Assembly: GCF_007748115.1 (NCBI RefSeq) | Contig: NZ_CP036289.1 | Span: 1,054,001 to 1,118,000 of the forward strand | Direction: 5' to 3' | DNA: 64,000 bases | Source of the DNA: Bremerella volcania | Lineage (GTDB): Bacteria; Planctomycetota; Planctomycetia; Pirellulales; Pirellulaceae | The notes under the pieces: model-generated | Database searches by the model: none | What the model was told of the DNA's origin: nothing | Seen by the model: the letters and a program-made list of their open reading frames with translations, nothing else | Program-made: the position numbers and the translations under genes | In this document: one piece after another, positions 36,539-45,317 of the stretch | Position numbering within the stretch: the stretch's first letter is position 1 | Layout of the letters: every line of letters starts with the position of its first letter

Positions 36539-38134
36539 ATGTCACGACTACTCGTTTTGGGTTTGGTTTTACTCGCTCCTTCGCTTCTGTTTGCGAACGA
36601 TCGCCCGAATATCATCCTGATCATGGTCGATGACATGGGCTTTTCCGATATTGGCCCTTATGGCAGCGAGATCCCCACGCCCAGCCTCGACGCGCTGGCC
36701 AAAGATGGCGTTTGTTTCTCGCAGTTTTACAACACCGGCCGCTGCTGTCCGACGCGGGCCTCGCTGCTCACGGGGCTCTATTCTCATCAGGCCGGTATTG
36801 GCTGGATGACATCCGATCAAGGGGCACCTGGGTATCGCGGTCAGCTTTCGGACGACTGCGTGACGATCGCCGAGGTATTGCGGCATGTTGGCTACTTCAC
36901 CGCGATGACCGGCAAGTGGCACGTGGGTTTCGAGCACGGCACGGTTCCCTGGAAGCGAGGTTTCGACCGCAGCTTGAACTTGCCGGCTGGGGGCATTCAC
37001 TTCTCGAATCAAACCGGATCGAAAGGGGGCTCGAAGCTTTATCTCAATGGCCAGGAGGTTTCACGCGACGATCCGCAGTTCGATCCACCGTGGTACGGCA
37101 CTGATATGTGGACGCGGCAAGGGGTCAAGTTCATCGATGAGGCGATCGAGCAGGATAAGCCGTTCTTTCTGTACATTGCCCACACGGCTCCTCACTTTCC
37201 GTGCATGGCGCCGGAAGAAACGATTGCCCAGTTTCGCGGCAAGTACATGCAAGGGTGGGACAAGCTGCGTGAAGAGCGTTATGCCCGACAGCTTGAGTCG
37301 GGTCTGATCGACAAAGCCTGGCAGTTGGAACCACGACCGGAACCGATTCCGGGTTGGGACAGCCTGTCGCAGGAGCAAAAGGTTCGTTACGACGACATGA
37401 TGGCCATCTACGCGGCGATGATCGTCGAGATCGATAAGAGCGTCGGCCACCTGGTGGCGGCACTGAAAAAGCGGGGAGAACTCGACAACACGCTGATCTT
37501 GTTTCTTTCCGACAACGGCGGGAATGCCGAGTCAGGCGTCAACGGCCGTTACGAAGGGGACTCGCCGGGCGATCCTCATTCCAACGTCTTCATAGGCCGC
37601 TGCTGGGCCCATTTGAACAATACGCCGTTTCGGCTTTACAAGCATTACAACCACGAAGGAGGCATCGCCACGCCGCTGATCGCGCATTGGCCGAAGGGGA
37701 TTCCTGCCAGGTTGGAAGAGTCTTCGCAGTGGATCGACACGCCGACCCACGTGATCGACGTCATGAGCACGTGCGTCGATCTGGCCGGGGCGAAGTATCC
37801 CGAGAAGATCGGCGATCGTGCCATTACGCCGATGCCGGGGCAAAGCTTGAAGCCGCTGCTGACCGCACAAGGAAGCTTCCCCCAGCGGGCCCTCTTCTGG
37901 GAGCACGAAGGGAACGCGGCCATCCGAATCGGCAACGACAAGCTGGTACGCCAGGGGCTTGGCAGGGGCTGGGAGTTGTACGACTTGAGCAAAGATCGCA
38001 CCGAGCAAGTCAACCTGGCCGAGAGCAATCCGCAAAAGGTCGAGCAGCTTCGCAAACAATGGCGAGACTGGGCAACTTCTTCCGACGTCATGCCCAAGCC
38101 AGAGAAGAAAGGGAAGAAGAAGGGTAAAAAGTAG
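36539..38134 (+). CDS. Sulfatase (formylglycine-dependent, secreted)
   Basis: 531 residues from ATG 36539. A signal peptide covers about residues 1-19. The first metal ligands are in IILIMVDDMGFSD. The active-site motif C-x-P-x-R reads CCPTR, so Cys69 would be converted to formylglycine. GKWHVG and FLSDNGGNAES complete the arylsulfatase A-like fold. It should hydrolyse sulfate esters, probably of sulfated polysaccharides, which fits marine or algal-associated planctomycetes. The C-terminus is very Lys/Gly-rich (PKPEKKGKKKGKK). No anaerobic-type or FGE modifier gene is in the window. Confidence 0.95.
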   Translation: MSRLLVLGLVLLAPSLLFANDRPNIILIMVDDMGFSDIGPYGSEIPTPSLDALAKDGVCFSQFYNTGRCCPTRASLLTGLYSHQAGIGWMTSDQGAPGYRGQLSDDCVTIAEVLRHVGYFTAMTGKWHVGFEHGTVPWKRGFDRSLNLPAGGIHFSNQTGSKGGSKLYLNGQEVSRDDPQFDPPWYGTDMWTRQGVKFIDEAIEQDKPFFLYIAHTAPHFPCMAPEETIAQFRGKYMQGWDKLREERYARQLESGLIDKAWQLEPRPEPIPGWDSLSQEQKVRYDDMMAIYAAMIVEIDKSVGHLVAALKKRGELDNTLILFLSDNGGNAESGVNGRYEGDSPGDPHSNVFIGRCWAHLNNTPFRLYKHYNHEGGIATPLIAHWPKGIPARLEESSQWIDTPTHVIDVMSTCVDLAGAKYPEKIGDRAITPMPGQSLKPLLTAQGSFPQRALFWEHEGNAAIRIGNDKLVRQGLGRGWELYDLSKDRTEQVNLAESNPQKVEQLRKQWRDWATSSDVMPKPEKKGKKKGKK

Positions 38135-38202
38135 TCGTCTTACCACGCGATCTCGTTGATCGTGGGGGTCTCACGATCGAACCGTTGTCCTGATAACATC
38201 TT

Positions 38203-38742
38203 ATGCCTCCACCCATCCAAGTTGAATTGGTTCCCCACGATCCTGCCTGGGCAGAGATCGCCGCCGAGTACTCACACAAGCTGACCGAGGCGCTGGGGAC
38301 CTTGCTGATTGCCGTCTATCACATCGGATCGACGGCAATCCCAGGGATCTGCGCGAAGCCGGTCATCGATCTGATGCCGGTGGTGGGCAGTCTGGAACTG
38401 CTCGACCGAAGCCGATCCAAGGTGGAAGCCCTCGGCTACGAGTGGTGGGGAGAACTTGGTCTGCCGGGGCGTCGCTACTGCTCGAAGGACGATTCGGTCA
38501 CGTCCGCTCGGCTGGCTCAGCTGCATTGTTATGAAGAAGGGTCGCCTGAGATCATTCGCCACCTAGCTTTCCGAGATTACCTGAGCAAACATTCCGACCT
38601 GGCCCGTCAGTACGAGCAGCTTAAAAGAGAGTGCCAGGTGCGGCATCGTGGTGACTCGCATGCCTATTCTGATTGTAAGTCCAAGTGGATTCAGCGGATC
38701 GAGGCCGAAGCGGTCGACCATTTCTCGTCGGCGACGCGCTAG
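38203..38742 (+). CDS. GrpB family protein (nucleotidyltransferase-like fold)
   Basis: 179 residues. Diagnostic GrpB/UPF0157 phrases are VELVPHDPAWAEIAAEYSHKL, AVYHIGSTAIPGICAKPVIDLMPVV (the GS and paired acidic residues of the nucleotidyltransferase fold), and HCYEEGSPEIIRHLAFRDYLSKHSDLARQYEQLK. The family is widespread and its biochemical function is unproven. GrpB domains are sometimes fused to CoaE. The gene is monocistronic and follows the sulfatase by 68 bases. A weak hairpin lies between them. Confidence 0.93.
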   Translation: MPPPIQVELVPHDPAWAEIAAEYSHKLTEALGTLLIAVYHIGSTAIPGICAKPVIDLMPVVGSLELLDRSRSKVEALGYEWWGELGLPGRRYCSKDDSVTSARLAQLHCYEEGSPEIIRHLAFRDYLSKHSDLARQYEQLKRECQVRHRGDSHAYSDCKSKWIQRIEAEAVDHFSSATR

Positions 38743-38891
38743 GATTCGATGAAGTGCCATGCAGGCTTCATCGGATCTTTACAAACTCTGAACACGGTAT
38801 CCATCGCAGAGAGATAGCTTAATTAGCTTAATAGGAAAATAAGGTCATCGGCGTGTTCAATCGCCGTGAAGATGTCGTGTGAAGGCTGCCC

Positions 38892-39890
38892 GTGGAGTCG
38901 ACTCAAATTTCGGAAAATGCCAAACCTCGGAGTGGAGGAATCTTTGTCTCCGGGTATGAAGAGATCACGATCCTTGTCGTAGACGACACGGCTGTCGATC
39001 GTGCATTAGTCGGGGGCATTCTGCAGAAGAACAATGCCGGCAATCTGACAATCCACTTTGCCGAAAGTGGCGAAGAAGCCCTCGAGATGGTTGCTGCCGA
39101 AGATCCCGACATCGTCCTGACCGACCTGCGGATGCCTGGCATGGATGGTTTGGAACTGGTCAAAGCGATGCGCTATGACTATCCATTCATTCCGTGCATT
39201 CTGATGACCGCCCACGGAAGTGAAGAGATCGCCGCCGAAGCCCTCCAACAAGGGGCCGCGAGCTACGTTCCCAAGAAGGACCTCATTCAAAAGCTCACTT
39301 CGACGCTGATCAACGTGTTGGCCTCCGCCCATCACGAGCGTGTCGCCAAACGTTTCGACGATTGCTGGCACGAAACGACCTCGCACTTCACGTTGGCCAA
39401 CGACGCGACCTTGATCGGTGCCGTAACGGGGCACGTCCAGAACTATCTGCAGAAATTCCGTGGTGTGCCTGAGAACGAACTGGTACGCCTGGGCGTGGCG
39501 CTCGACGAAGCGCTGCGCAACGCGATGTTCCACGGCAACTTGCAGTTGGAATCGGAATTGTGGGCATCGGATCCCGAGAAGTTCTACGCCGAAGCGGAAC
39601 GCCGCCAACAGATGGATCCGTACCGCGATCGCACAGTTCACTTCACGCTGACTTGCCGTCGTGAAGAAGTACGCTTCGTCGTTCGCGATCATGGAGCCGG
39701 GTTTGACGTCCGGAGTCAGGCATTCGATCCTGCCGATCCGATGCAGCTAACCCGGCCGAGCGGACGAGGGCTCTTTCTGATCCGTACCTTCATGGACGAG
39801 GTCAACTTCAATGATGTCGGCAACGAGATCACCATGATCTTCCGTCCCAAGATGGGGGACGACCTGGCCTTCGACGAAGTATCGATCTAG
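38892..39890 (+). CDS. Response regulator receiver fused to RsbW-like serine kinase/HATPase domain
   Basis: 332 residues from GTG 38892 (GAAGG upstream). The receiver domain (about 25-145) has VVDDTAVDR, phospho-acceptor Asp78 in LTDLRMPG, Thr in LMTAHGS and Lys in YVPKK. A HATPase_c domain (about 165-330) of the anti-sigma RsbW/SpoIIAB type has N box DEALRNAMFHGN, G1 DHGAGFD and G2 GRGLFLI. There is no HisKA. It is probably a phosphorylation-controlled switch that binds a STAS or sigma partner. Its stop TAG sits exactly at the left TA/G boundary of the 158-bp repeat at 39890. Confidence 0.9.
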   Translation: MESTQISENAKPRSGGIFVSGYEEITILVVDDTAVDRALVGGILQKNNAGNLTIHFAESGEEALEMVAAEDPDIVLTDLRMPGMDGLELVKAMRYDYPFIPCILMTAHGSEEIAAEALQQGAASYVPKKDLIQKLTSTLINVLASAHHERVAKRFDDCWHETTSHFTLANDATLIGAVTGHVQNYLQKFRGVPENELVRLGVALDEALRNAMFHGNLQLESELWASDPEKFYAEAERRQQMDPYRDRTVHFTLTCRREEVRFVVRDHGAGFDVRSQAFDPADPMQLTRPSGRGLFLIRTFMDEVNFNDVGNEITMIFRPKMGDDLAFDEVSI

Positions 39891-40047
39891 AGCGGCTCCA
39901 ATTCATCGGTGGCGTCCTTGGCTGCCTGCGGCTGCGCGGGACTTCGTTGACCTGCATCGACGAATCTAGAGGATTCGCCTGCTTCGGTCGCCTTGTCCAG
40001 CTTGCCTCGCCAACGCCCATGACGCTACAGCTAACTTGGAAACGCTC
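39890..40047. mobile_element. 158-bp MITE-like element, copy 1
   Basis: Terminal inverted repeats of about 27 bases, starting GAGCGGCTCCAATT on the left and ending AACTTGGAAACGCTC on the right. The dinucleotide TA flanks both ends (39888-39889 and 40048-40049), consistent with a TA target duplication of Tc1/mariner or IS630 type. An inner hairpin CGAATC-tagag-GATTCG sits near the middle. Copy 2 at 41453-41610 is the same length and orientation, with about 11 differences. No transposase is in the window. The 365-base gap 39891-40255 otherwise only holds the fasciclin gene upstream region. Confidence 0.8.
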
Positions 40048-40255
40048 TAGCTGGATCGGTCAGGCCAACTTCTGCCCACTTCGAAATTCTTTCGTTAATC
40101 GAACCGTACCGCTCACGGTTGCTCACCGAGAACACGAGATCTCGTCCACGTGTTCCCGGTAGCCAAGTGCGTTGGCGGAGGCATTGACGCGTCCCCCCCT
40201 TGCTTCGGGATTTGCCAAATCTGACATTCCTCCAATTACTCAAAGGTAATTCGCA

Positions 40256-40756
40256 ATGGCTTTCCCCAAGATCGCGTTCGCCGCACTCTGCTCTGTTGCA
40301 CTGATTTGTACGACCTCCTTTGCTGATGAGGCGAAGAAGGAAGCAGGTCCGAAAGATATTGTCGACACGGCTGTTTCCGCCGGCTCTTTCAAGACACTGG
40401 TTGCTGCCGTCACGGAAGCCGACCTGGTTGAAACGCTCAAGAGCAAAGGTCCATTTACGGTTTTCGCACCAACTGACGACGCATTTGCTGCACTGCCAGA
40501 AGGTACGGTCGCAACGCTGCTGAAGCCGGAAAACAAAGAGAAGCTCATCAAAATTCTGACCTACCATGTCGTACCAGGCAAGGTGATGGCGAAGGATGCG
40601 ATGAAGTTGAAAGAGGCAAAAACGGTCGAAGGTTCGACGATCGACATTCAGGTAAAGGATGGCTCGGTCATGATTGACGAGGCGAAGGTCATCAAAGCGG
40701 ACATCGTCACCTCGAATGGCGTCATCCACGTGATTGACAAGGTCATCATGCCGTAA
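40256..40756 (+). CDS. Secreted fasciclin (FAS1) domain protein
   Basis: 166 residues. A signal peptide covers about residues 1-24 ([15 protein letters not shown]). One FAS1 domain follows, with all of its landmarks: [58 protein letters not shown] and [17 protein letters not shown]1 domains mediate adhesion or bind small molecules outside the cell. The gene is monocistronic, starts at ATG 40256 shortly after AAAGGTAA, and ends at a good terminator. Confidence 0.95.
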   Translation: MAFPKIAFAALCSVALICTTSFADEAKKEAGPKDIVDTAVSAGSFKTLVAAVTEADLVETLKSKGPFTVFAPTDDAFAALPEGTVATLLKPENKEKLIKILTYHVVPGKVMAKDAMKLKEAKTVEGSTIDIQVKDGSVMIDEAKVIKADIVTSNGVIHVIDKVIMP

Positions 40757-40778
40757 CGCCTTTGCCACCTACATTGAG

Positions 40779-40812
40779 AGGCCGAGGTCGGAATCGACTT
40801 CGGCCTTTTTTA
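40779..40812 (+). terminator. Terminator of the fasciclin gene
   Basis: Stem AGGCCGAGGTCG / CGACTTCGGCCT with a GAAT loop and a run of TTTTT, 23 bases after the stop codon. Confidence 0.9.
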
Positions 40813-40830
40813 CGCGCCCAGCCCTTCGGC

Positions 40831-41277
40831 TTACTTATTACTGGCGGCTTCACGACTTTGCAGGAGTTGATCGGAACCCCAGCCGCCGAGGATCGCGGCT
40901 GGCAGGTACAGGGCCAGGTCGATGGCGACGAACCAGAAAGGGAACGCCATCGAGATGGCGTTGACGATTCCCATTGCGGTGAAGAGACCACCGATTGCGA
41001 GCGATTCTCGCCATACCTTTCCCCCTTCAATCAAGCGGCCGAACGCGGCTCCGCTGAGCGAACCACCGGCGTGGGCCAGCCACACCAATGCAAACGCGGT
41101 GAAGGGGAGCGAGGCGATATGTCGGCCAAACGCCTCGGCGTCGCTGGGATCGTTGACGTCAATTCCTGAGGGTAGCGGGTACATCAAAAAGCAGGGAGTC
41201 AACAGCAAGACCATCATGGCCATGCCGACAACGACACCCAAGGGAATCGAAACAATGGCCCGTAAGGTTGCCATCAT
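40831..41277 (-). CDS. Small integral membrane protein of unknown function
   Basis: 148 residues with four predicted membrane helices: IVSIPLGVVVGMAMMVLLLTPCF, ASLPFTAFALVWLAHAGGSL, LAIGGLFTAMGIVNAISMAF and FVAIDLALYLPAAILGGWG. Small residues and Gly (GGSLSGAAFG) lie between helices 2 and 3. No transporter signature was recognised. The start is ATG 41277 (or 41274). A longer frame back to 41625 exists only because it reads through the MITE-like element and should not be used. Confidence 0.7.
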   Translation of the reverse strand: MMATLRAIVSIPLGVVVGMAMMVLLLTPCFLMYPLPSGIDVNDPSDAEAFGRHIASLPFTAFALVWLAHAGGSLSGAAFGRLIEGGKVWRESLAIGGLFTAMGIVNAISMAFPFWFVAIDLALYLPAAILGGWGSDQLLQSREAASNK

Positions 41278-41452
41278 GGTTGGTTGCCGCTTCGGTTGAA
41301 GTTGCGGCCTCGTGTCGTAGGGGAGAAGGGGACGCCGCGAACTGAAATCCCTCGCGACGTGGATGGTGGTGGGATTCGTCGGACAATTATCGACGGACCG
41401 AATGCTTTCGATAATAGCATTCCCGCGGATTGCGGTAAATCGTTCGGCCTTA

Positions 41453-41610
41453 GGGCGGTTCCAATTTATCTGTAGCGTCTTTGGCTGGCTGCGGCTGCGC
41501 GGGACTTCGTTGACCTGCATCGACGAATCTAGAGGATTCGCCTGCTTCGGTCGCCTTGTCCAGCTTGCCTCGCCGACGCCCAGGACGTTACACCTAACTT
41601 GGAAACGCTC
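41453..41610. mobile_element. 158-bp MITE-like element, copy 2
   Basis: Same length and orientation as 39890-40047, and about 93% identical by eye. The ends are GGGCGGTTCCAATTTAT on the left and CTAACTTGGAAACGCTC on the right, flanked by TA at 41451-41452 and 41611-41612. The central 80 bases are identical in both copies and the differences cluster in the outer arms. It lies within the 501-base gap 41278-41778, which also holds the divergent promoters of the membrane protein gene and mlaE. Confidence 0.8.
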
Positions 41611-41778
41611 TAGCCACGCCGACAATTCTTGCTAGCCGCCGAGATGAATAAGTGTGCGAATAGTTTCTCTAATCGTTACAACTTACTGAAGCCGCAGGGT
41701 GGGTTTCGTCGATGATGACAGAGACGAAGCAGCATAGCGCTATCGTGAACCCAATGCTAGCACGGAAAGAGAAGCACG

Positions 41779-42681
41779 TTGGCCACAGGGACGGCAGAAA
41801 ACTCGAACGGCGATCAGCAGCACGAGCCTGACTCGACGCTGGCCTCCATCCAATTGGCCCTGTTCAACTGGCTGGCCGATTGGGGTGCCGTGGCAATCGA
41901 CTGCGTGGTGGCCGTGGGCGAGTTGACCCTCTTTGCCTGGCGGACGATCGTCTGGACGTTTGGCCGGCTTCCCAAGCGAGAAACGCTGCTGCCCAGCTTC
42001 TACCAGGTTGGGGTGATGAGCCTGCCGGTGGTTGCGCTAACGGGAACGTTCATCGGGATGGTGCTGGCCGTTCAAAGCTACTATCAGTTTCGCGAGTTAG
42101 GTCTGGAAACACGGCTCGGAGCTGTCATTAATATGTCGCTGGTGCGCGAGCTAGGACCGGTGCTGGCCGCCACGATGCTGGCAGGCCGGGTCGGCAGTGC
42201 CATGGCGGCCGAACTGGGTACGATGCGCGTCACCGAACAGATCGACGCGCTGACCTCGATGGGGGCCAACCCCATTCATTACCTGGTGGTGCCCCGCGTG
42301 CTAGCCATGTTGCTGCTCATTCCCGCGCTGACCGTGATGGCCGACTTCATGGGGTTTGTGGGGGGCTACTTCTATAGCGTGATCATCATCGGCATCGACA
42401 AGCATTTTTACTTATACAACTCGCAGGTCTTTGTTGGCTCGTGGGATATCTTCTGCGGGCTGTTCAAAAGCATCTTCTTCGGAGGCGTGATTGCCCTGGT
42501 CAGTTGCCATCAAGGCTTCTACTGCACGGCCGGAGCCGAAGGGGTCGGTAAGGCGGCGACGGCTGCGTTCGTGTACTCGTTCGTGATGATTCTCGTCATC
42601 GACCTAATCCTGAACATCGGTCTCGAACGCGTTTACATGGCGCTTTGGCCGGATGCCATGGTTTCGATCGGAGGTGGCTAG
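41779..42681 (+). CDS. mlaE: MlaE-family lipid ABC transporter permease
   Basis: 300 residues from TTG 41779 (AAAGAGAAG upstream). Permease of the MCE/Mla system that moves phospholipids between the outer and inner membranes. Signature segments are GTFIGMVLAVQSYYQF, RELGPVLAATMLAGRVGSAMAAELGTMRVTEQIDAL, SMGANPIHYLVVPRVLA and the C-terminal YSFVMILVIDLILN. About five to six hydrophobic helices are present. It is the first gene of mlaE-mlaF-mlaD, and the ATPase start follows the stop codon with no gap. Confidence 0.93.
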   Translation: MATGTAENSNGDQQHEPDSTLASIQLALFNWLADWGAVAIDCVVAVGELTLFAWRTIVWTFGRLPKRETLLPSFYQVGVMSLPVVALTGTFIGMVLAVQSYYQFRELGLETRLGAVINMSLVRELGPVLAATMLAGRVGSAMAAELGTMRVTEQIDALTSMGANPIHYLVVPRVLAMLLLIPALTVMADFMGFVGGYFYSVIIIGIDKHFYLYNSQVFVGSWDIFCGLFKSIFFGGVIALVSCHQGFYCTAGAEGVGKAATAAFVYSFVMILVIDLILNIGLERVYMALWPDAMVSIGGG

Positions 42682-43512
42682 ATGATGCATGCCCGCTTGG
42701 AAGCCGACGATGCCCAGCCGTTGATCGAAGTCGATAACTTGCTCGTCCAGTTCGACGGCCAGACCATTCTGCGCGATATCGGGCTGAGCATTCCCTGCGG
42801 CGAGACGCTGGCCCTGATTGGCGAAAGTGGTTGCGGCAAGACGGTTCTACTCAAGTCGCTGATTGGCCTGGTCAATCCTACCCATGGCGACGTTATCTTC
42901 GACGGGCAAAACATCCACCGTTTGAACGACCGGCAACTGACCAAGCAGCGGATTCGCTTTGGATTCGTTTTTCAAAATGCGGCTTTGTTCGACAGCATGA
43001 CCATCGGGCAGAACGTCGCATTTCCGCTGAAGCAGCATACCAATAAACCGTTGTCCGAGATCCGTGACATCGTCTTTCAGCACTTGAAGGAAGTGGGTCT
43101 GCCAGAGTCGGTGGTATGGAAGAAGCCGGCCGAACTTTCCGGCGGGATGCGGAAGCGAGTCGGACTGGCTCGGGCCCTGGTCTTGAAGCCGGACGTCGTC
43201 TTGTACGACGAGCCGACCACAGGTCTTGATCCGATCATGAGCGACGTGATCAATGAACTTATTCTGCGGACCCGCAGTAAATACCCGGTGACCAGCATTG
43301 TGGTCACGCACGACATGCGGACGGCCCAGAAGGTGGCCGATCGAATGATCATGATGTACCCGGCTCCTCGGCTGAAGGATGCGGAGCCGCAAATCTTATA
43401 CGACGGGCGACCGGAAGAGGTCGAAGACTGCCCGGACGAACGCGTGACGCAGTTCGTCCGCGGCGAGGCAGGTCAACGCATCGAGGAAATGGGAGCCTTC
43501 ACCGGCGATTAG
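42682..43512 (+). CDS. mlaF: MlaF-family ABC transporter ATP-binding protein
   Basis: 276 residues. Walker A GESGCGKTV, FVFQNAALFDSMTI, signature LSGGMRKR, Walker B VVLYDEPTTGLDP, H-loop VVTHDMRTA. These details match the ATPase that powers MlaE. It carries GGAGGTGG before its ATG and abuts mlaE. The C-terminal tail of about 30 residues (ERVTQFVRGEAGQRIEEMG) is typical of MlaF. It is followed after 18 bases by mlaD. No mlaB-type STAS gene lies in this operon. Confidence 0.93.
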   Translation: MMHARLEADDAQPLIEVDNLLVQFDGQTILRDIGLSIPCGETLALIGESGCGKTVLLKSLIGLVNPTHGDVIFDGQNIHRLNDRQLTKQRIRFGFVFQNAALFDSMTIGQNVAFPLKQHTNKPLSEIRDIVFQHLKEVGLPESVVWKKPAELSGGMRKRVGLARALVLKPDVVLYDEPTTGLDPIMSDVINELILRTRSKYPVTSIVVTHDMRTAQKVADRMIMMYPAPRLKDAEPQILYDGRPEEVEDCPDERVTQFVRGEAGQRIEEMGAFTGD

Positions 43513-43530
43513 CCCGAAGGAGCAAGGTCC

Positions 43531-44607
43531 ATGGACGACCGCGTATTACAATTCCGAGTTGGATTCGTCATGTTAGTGGCCGTGCTGCTAACAGGCATCC
43601 TGTTTTTCCTGTTGGGCGAGCAGCCGCAGTTTCTCTCGCGCAAGGAAACCGTTTACGTCGTCTTCGAGACCGCTCCTGGCGTCACCATCGACACGCCGGT
43701 GCGTACCAGCGGCATCTTGATTGGCCGCGTGAGCAACGTGAAGTTGCAGGACGATCGAAAGGTGTTGGTGACGCTGAAGGTCGAGAAGGAGAACATGCCG
43801 CATCAGAACGAAGTGGTGCGGATCGTCTCGGAATCGCTGCTGGGAGATGCCGCGCTCGAATTTGTACCCACCGACCGGCCCGGGCTGCCCAATGAGCCAC
43901 TGCCCGATGGCGCGAAGATCAACGGCCTGGTGCAAACCAATCCGCTTGATGTGCTGGTGAAGCTGGAAGGATCGTTGGTCTCGGCCTTATCGACCATCGA
44001 GCAAGCTGGCGGCAACGTCAGCCAGTTCGCTGCCAATGCCAACAAGCTGCTCGAAGAAAATGGGGACGACGTCGGACGCATCATGCAAAAGACGGAAACG
44101 GCGCTCGATCGATTTGATTCCGCACTCGCATCGGTGCAGAACCTGGTCGGCGATCAGCAGCTGAACGACCAATTGAAGCAGGCCCTGGAAGGTTTGCCGG
44201 AAACGCTAACCGAATCGCGCAAGTTGATCGACGAACTGCGAATCGTGGCTGGTCGAGCGGATCGCAATCTGGAAAACCTGGAAGGCTTCACCGAACCACT
44301 GGGTGAACGTGGCGAGCAATTGGTCGCGAACCTGGAAAACAGTACCGAGAACTTGAACATCCTGGTAGCGCAGCTGGCTCAGTTCGGCCGCAAGGTGAAC
44401 GAGTCGGACGGAACGCTGGGACAATTGATCAACGACCCGCATCTGTATCAGAATCTGAACGACGCCGCCGCGAACATCCGCGAGCTGACCCTTCGTCTGC
44501 GTCCCATCGTGGAAGATGCCCGGGTCTTCGCCGACAAGATCGCCCGCGACCCAGGCCGCATCGGCGTGAAGGGGGTCTTGAACCGGAACCAGTCCGGGAT
44601 CAAGTAA
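43531..44607 (+). CDS. mlaD: MlaD/MCE-family lipid-binding protein
   Basis: 358 residues. A single N-terminal membrane anchor (VGFVMLVAVLLTGILFFLLG, about 8-28) precedes an MCE domain (about 38-125, YVVFETAPGVTIDTPVRTSGILIGRVSNVKL). A long helical region (about 150-340) has coiled-coil heptads and many Asn, Gln, Asp and Leu residues (LLEENGDDVGRIMQKTETALDRF, QLAQFGRKVNESDGTLGQLINDPHLYQNLNDAA). The helical tail is longer than that of E. coli MlaD, so it resembles tunnel-forming MCE proteins of the PqiB/LetB or Mce1 type. The operon ends after it. Confidence 0.92.
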   Translation: MDDRVLQFRVGFVMLVAVLLTGILFFLLGEQPQFLSRKETVYVVFETAPGVTIDTPVRTSGILIGRVSNVKLQDDRKVLVTLKVEKENMPHQNEVVRIVSESLLGDAALEFVPTDRPGLPNEPLPDGAKINGLVQTNPLDVLVKLEGSLVSALSTIEQAGGNVSQFAANANKLLEENGDDVGRIMQKTETALDRFDSALASVQNLVGDQQLNDQLKQALEGLPETLTESRKLIDELRIVAGRADRNLENLEGFTEPLGERGEQLVANLENSTENLNILVAQLAQFGRKVNESDGTLGQLINDPHLYQNLNDAAANIRELTLRLRPIVEDARVFADKIARDPGRIGVKGVLNRNQSGIK

Positions 44608-44655
44608 GCAGACAAGCAATGTTTGGTGAACTCGCACCTGGCGAGCTTCGCATCT

Positions 44656-44682
44656 CATCTCCCCTCTCCTGCGAGGGGGAGC
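44656..44682. repeat. CCCTCTCC/GAGGGGGAG repeat, copy 4
   Basis: Shorter, degraded copy (CATCTCCCCTCTCCTGCGAG then GGGGAG) between the convergent mlaD and PEGA genes. Confidence 0.5.
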
Positions 44683-44690
44683 GAAAAAAG

Positions 44691-45317
44691 TTAACCACTC
44701 GACGGAAGGGGTGGTAGTTCGTAGCCGCCCGAGGGCAAGCTGTTCATGCCGGGGGCAGGCATCGGGACTTGTTCGGCCGGGGGAGGAAGCGTTGCCGGGT
44801 CCCAATATGGTACGCGCTGGTTGGCCGATGGAGGCACCACCGTCGATGGGACGATTTGCTGCTGAGGGGGAACGATCGGCGTCATGAAGCCGGCGTGGGC
44901 ATTGGCACGCAGTTGTTCGGCCCTGGCACGCAGTTCTTCCGGCGGAACGATCCGCAACGGAACCATCTCGAAATCGAGTTCCCGCTCGTCTCGGATTTCC
45001 CATGGAATGACGTTCTCGCTCACGAAGTCGAGACCTGGGTACTGATACCAAGGTGTCCGAAACGTGTGCAGTTTGACGACGGGTTCATATCCGTCTTTTT
45101 CCAAGCGAATTTCACGGGTGCCGTAATAGGTGTAGCCGGTGGCGACCGGCGTGACGCCGATTTCCTGATTATCGACATACAGCACGGCACCTGGCGGATT
45201 GGTCCGCACGGTGAAACGCCGGCGCACGCAACCCTGGCTCATCAAAAGGGTGCCCAACAGTGCCAGCACGCTAATGTGATGAAAAACGGTCGATTTTTGT
45301 GTGAAAAAAGGCCCCAT
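44691..45317 (-). CDS. PEGA-domain protein, probable lipoprotein
   Basis: 208 residues. The N-terminus is a hydrophobic signal with a possible lipobox at MSQGC (Cys30). The PEGA domain (about 34-82) reads VRTNPPGAVLYVDNQEIGVTP, then YYGTREIRLEKDGYEP, the classic surface-associated pattern. A middle part with WYQYPGLDFVSENVIPWEIRDERELDFEM precedes a long Pro/Gln/Ala-rich C-terminal tail (about 135-208) that is likely disordered. It may be an envelope attachment protein. Convergent with the mla operon. A strong 11-bp stem lies in its upstream region (45385-45419). Confidence 0.85.
   Translation of the reverse strand: MGPFFTQKSTVFHHISVLALLGTLLMSQGCVRRRFTVRTNPPGAVLYVDNQEIGVTPVATGYTYYGTREIRLEKDGYEPVVKLHTFRTPWYQYPGLDFVSENVIPWEIRDERELDFEMVPLRIVPPEELRARAEQLRANAHAGFMTPIVPPQQQIVPSTVVPPSANQRVPYWDPATLPPPAEQVPMPAPGMNSLPSGGYELPPLPSSG

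Noticed and set aside
40831-41625. 264-residue minus-strand reading frame spanning the small membrane protein and the MITE-like element
   Set aside because: The first 116 codons read through the 158-bp repeat and AT-rich intergenic DNA. The real protein features begin at ATG 41277. The same false peptide also appears in the other element copy.
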